From NCBI RefSeq assembly GCF_008728635.1, contig NZ_CP044285.1, positions 3,472,001 to 3,536,000 on the forward strand: a stretch of 64,000 bases of DNA, in the 5' to 3' direction. The stretch is from Hymenobacter baengnokdamensis (lineage in GTDB: Bacteria > Bacteroidota > Bacteroidia > Cytophagales > Hymenobacteraceae). Under the pieces are notes generated by a model. The model was given only the letters and a program-made list of their open reading frames with translations, was not told the DNA's origin and did no database searches. Position 1 is the stretch's first letter. Every line of letters begins with the position of its first letter. The position numbers were made by a program, and so were the translations under genes. Of this stretch, positions 25,222 to 33,503 are shown in pieces.

Positions 25222-27246
25222 TTATTCGTCGAAGCTCTCACGCTTGCCACCGTAGCCGCCCTTGTTGCCGCCGTAGGAGCTACCGCCGCCCTGGCCGCCT
25301 TTGTAGCCACCACGCTGGTAGCCACCGCCCTGGCTGCTGCCACCACGGTCGCCGCCGTAGCTGCTGCCACCTTTGTTGCCGCCGTAGGAGCTACTGCCCC
25401 CCTGACCACCTTTGTAGCCACCGCCGTAGCTGCTGCCGCCTTCGCGACGCTCGCCACCGCCATAGCTGCTACCGCCGCGGTTGCCACCACCGTAGGGCGG
25501 GCGGCCACCTTCGCGGCGGTCGCCGCCGCCGAAGCCGCCCCGACGCTCACCGCCGAAGCCACCTTCGCGGCGCTCGGGGCGGTTCAGGCCCTCTTCTTTG
25601 GCAGCGGCATCCTGTACCGGCGTGGCGATGCTGAACGTAACGGGCTGGCCCTGAATACTGCTACGACCCAGCTGGCCCACAATCTCCTCAGCAAACTCGT
25701 TCGGTACTTCTACAAAGCTGAACTTGTCGTAGAGCGCGATGTCGCCTACTTTGTTGCCGGGCAGGTTAGTGCCTTCCGCAATCAACTCCACTACGTCGCG
25801 GGGGTGCAGGCGGTCCTTCTTGCCCATGCTGATAAAGAGGCGCGTGTAGCCGAGGCGGCTTGCTCCTTTTTCGCGGCTGGCATCAAGGCTTTGCTCGTTG
25901 CGCTTGTCCTCCTTCATGTTCATCTTGAGCAGCGCAGCAGCGATGTCGAGCGACGTAATTTCCTCACTCTGGTCGAGCAGGCGCTGCACGCGGCCGATGT
26001 ACTTATCCAGGTTTCCCTTCTCCACCACTTCCTTGATTTGGTTCAGGAAAAGCGTGGTTTTTACTTCCGATACATCGGCAAACGAGGGCACCTGGGCTAG
26101 CTTAATATCCGCCTTGGTGAAGCGCATGATGTCGCGCAGCTTGTAAATGTCGCGGCCACTCACAAAGGTGAAGGCGCGGCCATTCTTGCCGGCGCGGCCG
26201 GTGCGGCCGATGCGGTGTACGTAGTATTCCTCGTCGGCCGGCAGGTCGTAGTTGAAGACGGCCTCCACGTTGTCGACGTCGATACCACGGGCAGCTACGT
26301 CGGTAGCTACCAGGATTTCGAGCGTGTTTTTGCGGAATTTATCGAGGGTATTCTGGCGCTGCGCCTGGCTCATATCGCCGTGCAGGCCATCAGCAAAGTA
26401 ACCTTTAGCTTGCAGGTCGGCCACAATCTCGTCCACCATCCGCTTCGTATTGGCGAAGATGATAGTCGACTTCAGGTTGTACATGTCCATCACGCGGGTC
26501 AGCACATCCTTCTTCTGCGGGCCGCGCACCTCGAAGTAGCTCTGCTCGATGTTGGTCACCGTCATTTGCTGATGGTTGACCTTCACTACCTGCGGGTCGC
26601 GCTGGTACTTCTTGGTCATGTCCATAATCGGCTTGCTCATGGTAGCCGAGAAGAACACCGTCTGGCGATTCTCGGGCATCTTGCTGAGCACAAACTCGAT
26701 ATCCTCGCGGAAGCCCATGTCGAGCATCTCGTCGGCTTCGTCGAGGATGATTTTAGTGGCCTTGTCGAGCTTCAGCGTACCGCGCTCGATGTGGTCCATC
26801 ACGCGGCCGGGCGTGCCGATGACAATCTGCACGCCACGCTCCAGGGCGCGGAACTGCCGGTCGTACGACGAGCCGCCGTAAATCGGCACTACGGCCAGGC
26901 CTTTCTTATACTTGCCCAGCTTCTGGATTTCGCCCGAAACCTGCACCGCAAGCTCACGCGTTGGGCACAGCACAATTACTTGTACGTCACGGCTTTCGCC
27001 GTCAATGCCTTCAATAGCCGGAATGGCAAAGGCAGCCGTCTTGCCGGTGCCGGTCTGGGCCTGGCCAATAACGTCTTTGCCAGCCAGCAGCACAGGGATA
27101 GCGGCCGACTGAATGGGCGAGGCTTCCTCGTAGCCCATTTCGGTGATGGCGCGCTGCACTTCGGGCGAGAGATTCAGCTCGTCAAAACGAATCTTAGGCT
27201 TGTCGGTAGTTTTTGCGGGGGTTTTTTCTACTTGCTCGGTATCCAT
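25222..27246 (-). CDS. DEAD-box RNA helicase with DbpA-type and RGG-type C-terminus
   Basis: A 674-residue ATP-dependent RNA helicase of the DeaD/CsdA type, likely active in ribosome assembly and mRNA remodelling. The Q motif region precedes AQTGTGKT (63-70), the DEAD box is at 169-172, SAT at 200-202, and HRIGRTGRAGKNG marks motif VI. A DbpA-like RNA-binding domain follows (YTRLFISMGKKDRLHPRDVV near 500). The last 100 residues are a glycine-, serine- and tyrosine-rich tail with RGG and YGG repeats, a flexible RNA-binding or phase-separating segment. A promoter about 240 nt upstream gives a long leader, as is usual for cold-induced helicase genes. Confidence 0.95.
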   Translation of the reverse strand: MDTEQVEKTPAKTTDKPKIRFDELNLSPEVQRAITEMGYEEASPIQSAAIPVLLAGKDVIGQAQTGTGKTAAFAIPAIEGIDGESRDVQVIVLCPTRELAVQVSGEIQKLGKYKKGLAVVPIYGGSSYDRQFRALERGVQIVIGTPGRVMDHIERGTLKLDKATKIILDEADEMLDMGFREDIEFVLSKMPENRQTVFFSATMSKPIMDMTKKYQRDPQVVKVNHQQMTVTNIEQSYFEVRGPQKKDVLTRVMDMYNLKSTIIFANTKRMVDEIVADLQAKGYFADGLHGDMSQAQRQNTLDKFRKNTLEILVATDVAARGIDVDNVEAVFNYDLPADEEYYVHRIGRTGRAGKNGRAFTFVSGRDIYKLRDIMRFTKADIKLAQVPSFADVSEVKTTLFLNQIKEVVEKGNLDKYIGRVQRLLDQSEEITSLDIAAALLKMNMKEDKRNEQSLDASREKGASRLGYTRLFISMGKKDRLHPRDVVELIAEGTNLPGNKVGDIALYDKFSFVEVPNEFAEEIVGQLGRSSIQGQPVTFSIATPVQDAAAKEEGLNRPERREGGFGGERRGGFGGGDRREGGRPPYGGGNRGGSSYGGGERREGGSSYGGGYKGGQGGSSSYGGNKGGSSYGGDRGGSSQGGGYQRGGYKGGQGGGSSYGGNKGGYGGKRESFDE

Positions 27247-27480
27247 GTCGGAACGGAATAGGTTTGCAAGGCCACCTGGTTTTCCAAACCGGGGTGGCCT
27301 AAGGGGGAATGAGACTACGCTCTGAAAACAGCCGGCTCAACAGCGGCGGCGCTTCTTCCCCCTCAACCTTCCTACTAACGACAAGGCGGAAAAAATACGA
27401 CCGATAAAACGGGAAACTACTCGGCAGCCAACTTCTTACTTCGGGCCACCCCGGCCACTCAATGGGACCGTTCTCAAATG
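27247..27480 (-). other. Long 5' leader of the helicase gene
   Basis: About 240 nt between the TACCTTTG element and the helicase start contain no coding frame. Long leaders of cold-shock helicase mRNAs often regulate translation or stability; that function is inferred here from length and gene identity only. Confidence 0.4.
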
Positions 27481-27486
27481 CGGGTG

Positions 27487-27494
27487 CAAAGGTA
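27487..27494 (-). promoter_or_regulatory. -7 promoter element for the helicase
   Basis: The minus strand reads TACCTTTG, an exact match, preceded by an AT-rich stretch. No clean -33 TTG. Confidence 0.55.
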
Positions 27495-27586
27495 CGTATT
27501 TTATTTGAAAAAAGCTAATGGAGATGCCATAAATCCTTTTGGCCAGGCTAGGGCACATGTAGAGACGCATCCTATACGACCGGCGC

Positions 27587-27781
27587 AAGCACTGGCGCGA
27601 GTTTAGGCGAAGCCGCAACTCGCGCCTATTTTTCGGGGGAGGCTGTGCCTCCCACAGAACGAGCTGGCCGAACGGCACTAGCGGCCCAGCTCCGGCTTGC
27701 CGCTGGCGCGGCAGTGGAGGTACAACCTCCACAACTAACAAGGCACGAGTTACGGCTTCGCCTAAACTCGCGCCAGTGCTT
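27587..27781. repeat. MITE-like palindromic element
   Basis: Two 36-bp arms (27587-27622 and 27746-27781) match as inverted repeats with one mismatch around a 123-bp centre, which itself contains smaller palindromes (GGGAGGC TGT GCCTCCC and GTGGAGG...CCTCCAC). There is no coding frame with a transposase motif. It lies between the csp terminator and the helicase promoter. Confidence 0.8.
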
Positions 27782-27844
27782 ACCTAAGCTGCTTGCTTGG
27801 TCAGCACGACCAGCAGGTAAAGGTAAAGCTACAGGCAGGGCCAC

Positions 27845-27878
27845 AAAAAAGCGCCTTCCCGCGTGGGAAGGCGCTTTT
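27845..27878 (-). terminator. Terminator of the cold-shock gene
   Basis: GCGCCTTCCC pairs with GGGAAGGCGC across GCGT, with A/T runs on both sides; read on the minus strand it ends in six Ts. It lies 25 bp after the csp stop. Confidence 0.92.
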
Positions 27879-27902
27879 CGGCAGCACGAGAGTGTGGGTT
27901 GC

Positions 27903-28100
27903 TTAGAGCAGCGACACCTTTACCGCGTTCGGGCCTTTACGGCCTTGGGCTTCTTCGTACTGAACTTTGTCTTTTTCTTGTAGCGACTTAGCGTCTACGA
28001 GGTCGGTCACGTGCACGAAGATATCTTGGCCCGTTTCGTCGTTTTTGATGAAACCAAAGCCTTTGGTCTCATTGAAGAATTTTACCGTTCCGGTCGGCAT
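27903..28100 (-). CDS. Cold-shock protein (CspA family)
   Basis: A 65-residue single cold-shock domain that binds single-stranded RNA and DNA and acts as an RNA chaperone. Both RNA-binding motifs are present: KGFGFI (residues 13-18) and IFVHV (27-31). The start MPTGTVKFFNETKGFGF is typical of Bacteroidota members. A promoter element about 110 nt upstream leaves a leader of about 100 nt, the usual layout for thermally regulated csp genes. It lies upstream of the DEAD-box helicase on the same strand, which fits a shared role in cold adaptation. Confidence 0.96.
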   Translation of the reverse strand: MPTGTVKFFNETKGFGFIKNDETGQDIFVHVTDLVDAKSLQEKDKVQYEEAQGRKGPNAVKVSLL

Positions 28101-28208
28101 AATAAAAAAAATTTGGGGGTGTCGTCAAAGCCCGGCGGAAAGCTGGGGACCTAAGATGCGAACACACCGGAGCGGACCGGAACAGCACCACAGGGCCTTG
28201 AGTTGCGC

Positions 28209-28216
28209 CAAAGATA
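28209..28216 (-). promoter_or_regulatory. -7 promoter element for the csp gene
   Basis: The minus strand reads TATCTTTG (TAnnTTTG). Transcription would begin near 28202, leaving a leader of roughly 100 nt. Confidence 0.55.
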
Positions 28217-28255
28217 AACAAAATTCCCGAACTTCGCCATGCTTTAAAAAAACTT

Positions 28256-28675
28256 ATGGACACGCCCGCCGCCCCTACGTATGCTTACAGTCACACCTTT
28301 ACCGTCGAGGCTTCCGACATCGACCAGCTCGGCCACGCCAACAACGTAGCCTACGTGCGCTGGGTGCAGAACGTGGCTGCCGCCCACTGGCACCACCTCT
28401 ACCCCCCCACCGCCGAGCTGCCTCCCCAGATATGGGTGGTGCAGGAGCACCGCGTGCGCTACCTGCGCTCGGCCTACGCCGGCGACGAGCTGCGCGTCAG
28501 CACCTGGGTGGCTGATGTGAAGGGGGCCAGCTCGAAGCGCCTCACCCGCATCGAGCGCGTGGCCGATGGGCAGCTACTTTGCGCCGCTGAGACGCAGTGG
28601 GTGCTGCTGGATGCGGCTAGCGGGCGGCCGGTGCGCGTGCCGGGGGAAGTGGCAGAACGGCTTGGCATCGTTTAG
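28256..28675 (+). CDS. Acyl-CoA thioesterase (4HBT hotdog fold)
   Basis: A 139-residue hotdog-fold thioesterase. The family pattern is clear: FTVEASDIDQLGHANNVAYV with the Asp and His-Asn region that binds and hydrolyses the thioester, then RWVQNVAAAHW in the central hot-dog helix and RVRYLRSAYAGDELRVSTWV in the strands. It releases free acid from an acyl- or aroyl-CoA; YbgC/FadM-like enzymes are the nearest described types. Substrate length cannot be read from sequence. It is divergent from the csp gene and converges on a small AT-rich gene 3 bp downstream. Confidence 0.9.
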   Translation: MDTPAAPTYAYSHTFTVEASDIDQLGHANNVAYVRWVQNVAAAHWHHLYPPTAELPPQIWVVQEHRVRYLRSAYAGDELRVSTWVADVKGASSKRLTRIERVADGQLLCAAETQWVLLDAASGRPVRVPGEVAERLGIV

Positions 28676-28678
28676 CGA

Positions 28679-29140
28679 CTAAGCAAGACCGTTAACTTTT
28701 ATTGGTGTTGTTTTACCAGATTTAATATTGATTGTAGTATTAAAAAAGCAACTTCCACCATCAAATACGCTGACCACCTGGAGATTTAAATTTTTATAGT
28801 CGAGTCCCGCTTCTTTACAGAAACCGTTTATCCACACTATTTTTCTACCTTCTTTATCAAAGGAGGTTTCGTATTGAATTCCGTATTCATTTAAATTTAT
28901 TTTCTGCGTATCAGCCTGCCGGTTGTAATCAGCTATGGCTTTACACAAGATAGCCTTCATGACAACTAATTCTTTAGAATTAAGCTTCGCATCGGAAGGC
29001 AATTTGTAGTAGTCGGGCTTCCTCTTACCGTTAATACATGTATTGCTTACTGTGTGAGTGGCCGCTAGCTTTTGTATTGGAGCAGTTACTACCACGCTGA
29101 CAGCTACTGTAAGTGAAAGTACATTAGCGAATATTCTCAT
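28679..29140 (-). CDS. Exported hypothetical protein, AT-rich gene
   Basis: A 153-residue protein with a signal peptide (residues 1-27, MRIFANVLSLTVAVSVVV) and a polar mature domain. Four cysteines (in SNTCING, AILCKAIADY, NGFCKEAG and GGSCFFN) could form two disulphides in the periplasm. I recognise no family. Base use is clearly more AT-rich than in the genes on either side, like several other small orphan genes in the window, which suggests recent transfer. It lies between the thioesterase and the AddA-like gene. Confidence 0.68.
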   Translation of the reverse strand: MRIFANVLSLTVAVSVVVTAPIQKLAATHTVSNTCINGKRKPDYYKLPSDAKLNSKELVVMKAILCKAIADYNRQADTQKINLNEYGIQYETSFDKEGRKIVWINGFCKEAGLDYKNLNLQVVSVFDGGSCFFNTTINIKSGKTTPIKVNGLA

Positions 29141-29163
29141 TATTTTTTGGGTAAACTTATTTA

Positions 29164-32100
29164 ATGCCAGCCCCCTTCCGCATCTATTCCGCGTCTGCCG
29201 GCTCCGGCAAGACGTACCAATTAACGAAAGAATACCTGAAGCTGGCGCTGGGCTACCCGCAGCCGGCCGACCCCACGGGCGAGCGCATCTACAAGCCTGA
29301 TTATTTCAAGGGTATTCTGGCAATAACCTTCACCAACGACGCGGCGGGCGAGATGAAGGAGCGCATTGTGGGCGCGCTGCGGCGCTTCGCGCAGGCAGAT
29401 GCAGGCAAGCCCAATGCTTTGTTGGTGGAAGTAGCCGCCGAGCTGGCCCAGGAAAAACAGCTGCCGCCGCACCTGCGCACGCCGGCCGAGTGGCAGCAGG
29501 AAGTGCAGCGGCGGGCGGCGGCCACGTTTCGGCTGGTGCTCTACCACTACGCCGACTTTGCGGTAAGCACGATTGACTCGTTTGTGCAGCGCATCGTCAC
29601 GGCTTTTACGCGCGAGTTGGGGCTACCCGCCACGTTTGAAGTGGAGCTGGATACCGACAGCGTGCTGCGCTCGGCAGTGGCGGCGCTGATTGACAAGGTG
29701 AACCGCGACCCGCAGAGCAAGCTGCTGAGCCAGACCCTGGCCGACTACGCGCTGGGCCAGGCCGAGCAGGGCCGCAACTGGAACAAGCTGCCCGATGAGC
29801 TGCTGGACTTCGGCCGGGCGCTTTTCAACGAGAGCGTACACGAGGCCGTGGCCCAGCTGGGCCAGAAAACGATGGCCGATTTCCGGACGCTCGACCAGGA
29901 AATCCGCACCCGCCAGCGGGAGGCCGAAGACGCCGTGCAGGCCCAGGCCAACCGCGCCGTGGCTGTGCTGGCGGCGGCCGGCATCGAGGCTGAGCACCTG
30001 GCCAGCGGCAGCAGCGGCATCTACGGGCACTTTACCAAGTGGGAGCGCTGGCTGAGTCTGCCCGAGAAGGACAACATTTTCCCTACTGCCACGGCCCGCA
30101 AAACGATTGAGAGCGGCAAATGGTGGAGCGAAAAGGGCAAAAAGGCCGGGCTGGTGCCCGACATTGAAGCCGCGCAGCCCGACTTGGTGGAGGCATTTAG
30201 TGAACTCCTGGCGCTGCGCGAAAAATACCTGCCGGGCTACGTGCTGCTGGGTGCGTTGCAGCCGTTTTTATTTCACGCCTCGCTATTGAGCGAATTAAAT
30301 AAATTAGTCGAAGAAATCAGCCGCGAGCGCAACGTGGTGTTGATTTCGGAATTCAACCGGCGTATTGCGGCCATCGTGCTCACCGAGCCGGTGCCGTTTA
30401 TTTACGAGCGGCTGGGCGAAAAATATAGACATTTGCTAATAGATGAGTTTCAGGACACGTCGGTGTTGCAGTGGAATAATTTATTGCCGCTGGTGGAAAA
30501 TGCGGTAGCCAACGGTGGTCTCTCGCTGGCCGTGGGTGATGCCAAACAGGCCATTTACCGCTGGCGCGGCGGCGAGCTGGAGCAGATTTTGCGGCTCTAC
30601 CAGGGCGATACCGGCGCGCTGGTAGCCCGCGCCCGCGAGGCGGATATGCAGCGCCTACTCACGGAGCGCTACTACACCTTGCAGCAAAATCTGGAGCCGC
30701 ACTCGCTGGCAGTTAATTACCGCAGCGAGCCGGCCATTATCGGGTTTACGAATAATTTTTTCACCTACATACGTGAGCGCAGCAGCGAGCACGACGTCGT
30801 GCAGGGCATTTTTGAGCCGGGCTTTCGACAGGAAGCACCGGGGAGCAAGGGTGAATTATTCGACGGCGAATTTGATTCGCTGGCCGGCCACGTTGAATTA
30901 TTATTCACCAAAGACGACGCGCCCGCCCAGCGCTACGACCCGGCGACTGGTCAGTACCTCGAAGCCTCGCTGCCCGGCTACGCGCCCGGCGCCGTGCTCG
31001 ACTATTCCGAAAGCACCTGTTTCCTGGCCTTGCAGCTGGTAGAGCAGGCGCTGGCCGATGGTTATTACCTGCGCGACGTGGCCGTGCTGTGCCGCACCCG
31101 CTGGCAGAGCCGGCTGCTGGCTAAGTTTCTGAAAGAGCGGGGTTTTCCCATTATTTCGGCCGATTCACTGGCGTTGCAGTTTGCCGAAGTAGTGAACCTG
31201 CTGGTGGCCGTGATGCGCGTGCTGCACCAAAGCGGCGATACCCTGGCGCGGGCCGAGGCGTTATTATTACTCGATAAAGTGGTGTGCCGCCGGCCGCCTA
31301 CCCCGGAGCGGGCCCGCCACATTGCCGACGTGGCAAATAATACTGAAAGCGGCCGGCCATTTTTCGACGAGCTGCGTCGCCTGGGCTTCGACGTCGACGA
31401 GCACCAAACCGGCAACCTGGGCTTGTACGAATTAACCGAGAAATTAATTGGTGTTTTCGGGTTGCTTGGGGCCAATGCAGAAAGCGACTATTTATTTCGC
31501 TTCCTGGATTTGACGCTGGAATTCAGCTTGAAATACGGCAATAACCTGGGTAATTTTCTGACGCACTGGGACGAGCGTAAGGGCTCGCTCAGCATTAATG
31601 CGCCGGGTGGGGCGGATGCCATTACCATTACCACCGTGCACAAGGCCAAGGGCCTGGCCTATGGCGTCGTTATCGTGCCGTTTGCCGATTGGACGCTGGT
31701 GCCCCGCACCGACACCCTGCTCTGGGGCCGCCTCGAAGCCGCCGAAAAGCCCCTACCCGACCTGCCCGACGTAGCCGTGGTGCGCCTCAACAAAACGCTC
31801 AGCTACACCCCCCTGGCAACCCAGGACGCTGAGGAGCGCGAGAAAACGCTGCTCGATGGGCTCAATACCCTGTACGTGGCCTTTACCCGGCCCCGACACC
31901 GGCTCTACATCATCAGCAAAACGCCCGCTGAGCCTAAAAAGACTTCCGGCGAGCTGCCGCTGACTGCCGCTGCCGAGCCGGCCGCCGCCCAGGGCCCGGC
32001 CCGCGACGTGGCCGACCTGCTGGCCGGCTACCTGCGCCACCTCGGCCGCTGGCAGGCAGAGGCGACGAGCTTCGTGCTCAGCCAGGGGGCAGCGGCCGAC

Positions 32101-32673
32101 CTCAAAACCAGCCACCAGCCGCCCGCCACCGGCTTCTCGCTTACTAACCTGGCTTCTACGGCCTGGGACGAGCGCCTGCAGCTGCGCCGCCACGCCACTA
32201 CGGTCTTCGATTTTGATGAGCAGGAAAAGCAGGGCGAGCTAAACCGCAAGCTGCACTACGCATTGCGCCGCCTGCTGTCGGTACAGGACCTGGAGCGTAC
32301 GCTGCGCCAGCTCGTGGCCGAGGGCATTGTGAACGCGAAGGAGCGGCCGGCACTGGAAGCCGGCCTGCGCCAGGTGCTGCACCACCCGCGCCTGGCCCCC
32401 TACTTCGCCCCCGGCCTGGCCGTGGAAACTGAGCGTGAAATCCTCATCGGCGGCCACACCCACCGCGCTTACAAGCCCGACCGCATCGTGTTTGGCGAAG
32501 GGCCCAGCCGCGCCGAGCAAACGGTGACCATGCTCGATTTTAAATTACCGCCCCCGCAGGATATCCATAAAATCAGGCTGCGCGACTACGGGAAACTATT
32601 CCGGGAATTAGGCTACGAAGACGTGCGCGGAATAATCTATTATTTCGGCTCAGGTGAGGTAGTTGAGGTATAA
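29164..32673 (+). CDS. UvrD/REP helicase-nuclease, AddA/RecB-like
   Basis: A 1169-residue superfamily 1A helicase with a C-terminal nuclease domain, expected to process double-strand DNA ends for recombination and to destroy foreign linear DNA. Visible motifs: Walker A in SASAGSGKTYQLT (9-21), motif II LIDEFQDTSVLQW, motif III VGDAKQAIYRWRGG, motif V TTVHKAKGLAYGVV and motif VI YVAFTRPRHRLYI. The nuclease end has RAYKPDRIVFGEG and TMLDFKLP, a PD-(D/E)XK pattern. AddB, usually encoded next to AddA, is not seen on either side within the window, so the partner must lie elsewhere or the enzyme acts alone. Confidence 0.92.
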   Translation: MPAPFRIYSASAGSGKTYQLTKEYLKLALGYPQPADPTGERIYKPDYFKGILAITFTNDAAGEMKERIVGALRRFAQADAGKPNALLVEVAAELAQEKQLPPHLRTPAEWQQEVQRRAAATFRLVLYHYADFAVSTIDSFVQRIVTAFTRELGLPATFEVELDTDSVLRSAVAALIDKVNRDPQSKLLSQTLADYALGQAEQGRNWNKLPDELLDFGRALFNESVHEAVAQLGQKTMADFRTLDQEIRTRQREAEDAVQAQANRAVAVLAAAGIEAEHLASGSSGIYGHFTKWERWLSLPEKDNIFPTATARKTIESGKWWSEKGKKAGLVPDIEAAQPDLVEAFSELLALREKYLPGYVLLGALQPFLFHASLLSELNKLVEEISRERNVVLISEFNRRIAAIVLTEPVPFIYERLGEKYRHLLIDEFQDTSVLQWNNLLPLVENAVANGGLSLAVGDAKQAIYRWRGGELEQILRLYQGDTGALVARAREADMQRLLTERYYTLQQNLEPHSLAVNYRSEPAIIGFTNNFFTYIRERSSEHDVVQGIFEPGFRQEAPGSKGELFDGEFDSLAGHVELLFTKDDAPAQRYDPATGQYLEASLPGYAPGAVLDYSESTCFLALQLVEQALADGYYLRDVAVLCRTRWQSRLLAKFLKERGFPIISADSLALQFAEVVNLLVAVMRVLHQSGDTLARAEALLLLDKVVCRRPPTPERARHIADVANNTESGRPFFDELRRLGFDVDEHQTGNLGLYELTEKLIGVFGLLGANAESDYLFRFLDLTLEFSLKYGNNLGNFLTHWDERKGSLSINAPGGADAITITTVHKAKGLAYGVVIVPFADWTLVPRTDTLLWGRLEAAEKPLPDLPDVAVVRLNKTLSYTPLATQDAEEREKTLLDGLNTLYVAFTRPRHRLYIISKTPAEPKKTSGELPLTAAAEPAAAQGPARDVADLLAGYLRHLGRWQAEATSFVLSQGAAADLKTSHQPPATGFSLTNLASTAWDERLQLRRHATTVFDFDEQEKQGELNRKLHYALRRLLSVQDLERTLRQLVAEGIVNAKERPALEAGLRQVLHHPRLAPYFAPGLAVETEREILIGGHTHRAYKPDRIVFGEGPSRAEQTVTMLDFKLPPPQDIHKIRLRDYGKLFRELGYEDVRGIIYYFGSGEVVEV

Positions 32674-32809
32674 AAGCGGGCTGCCGGCTTTTTCGCCGGC
32701 TATGGGCTCGTCAACCGAACGATTTTAGGCGCACGACGAGCGGATAGTCGGCGGAAAAACCTAACTCAACTTCCTAAACAGCTTCAATAAATTAGCCGGA
32801 ATAACAACG

Positions 32810-33397
32810 TTGAATACAATTGAAGAAATTGAAAAGTATCCGCCTACCAGATTTTATTTATTAAAACAACGCTATTTAGACACCTCGGCCATCGGTTGTG
32901 ACTCAGCAATAGCACACCAAAAAAATACCCCGCCTGCTGCTATTTTTGACATAAGCGTCCCCATAATTAAAAGTGAAACTGATAAAGAACATTTTTACTC
33001 TGCTGTAGCCTGGCTGGCCTTGCGCTACTCCACGGCAGTGCCCCCTGGCCTAACCGAAGATGCTACGTATGATAAGTTAAACATTTTGGGGCAGCAATGG
33101 CACGAGAAATTCAAGTATGCCAAATTGGATACCCTTGTAAATTTCCAGTACCTTGAGCGCGCGGGCTTATCAGCTAAAGCGCTACCTTACATAAGGGCTG
33201 CTGAACATAGTTCGGTTTACCGTAGTCCGGGAAATACGCGGCTTGAGCCACTTATACTATATCCTAAATACGGTCCATTTGCCCAGCGTAACGACGGCAA
33301 ACCAGTATGGCTATGCCTGATATTAGTTGCTGGCTTGGGTGGTTTTCTCTTAATTCTGCAACAAACTGACTTGAAACCAGCGGAAGAGATGGCGTAG
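32810..33397 (+). CDS. Hypothetical protein with a C-terminal membrane anchor
   Basis: A 195-residue protein opened by a TTG at 32810 (a weak start) reading MNTIEEIEKYPPTRFYLLKQ. There is no signal peptide; a single hydrophobic segment near the end (WLCLILVAGLGGFLLIL, about residues 167-183) would make it a tail-anchored protein with its main domain in the cytoplasm. I recognise no family. The gene is AT-rich relative to its neighbours. Lack of an ATG and the base composition leave open that the true start is further downstream or that the gene is degenerate. Confidence 0.55.
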   Translation: MNTIEEIEKYPPTRFYLLKQRYLDTSAIGCDSAIAHQKNTPPAAIFDISVPIIKSETDKEHFYSAVAWLALRYSTAVPPGLTEDATYDKLNILGQQWHEKFKYAKLDTLVNFQYLERAGLSAKALPYIRAAEHSSVYRSPGNTRLEPLILYPKYGPFAQRNDGKPVWLCLILVAGLGGFLLILQQTDLKPAEEMA

Positions 33398-33503
33398 AAC
33401 CACCGGCAACCACTTAGCAAATAGCAGCCCAGGCGCAACACCCATCGCTCCGCTCCCGTCTATACCTAAACGGCTATTGTCACCGCCGTTTCTACCTCTT
33501 CCA

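Noticed and set aside
25222..25570. Repeated GGC/GCC units that look like a tandem repeat array or a separate gene
   Set aside because: They are the glycine-rich RGG/YGG tail of the helicase, read in its own frame. The opposite-strand frames are shadows.
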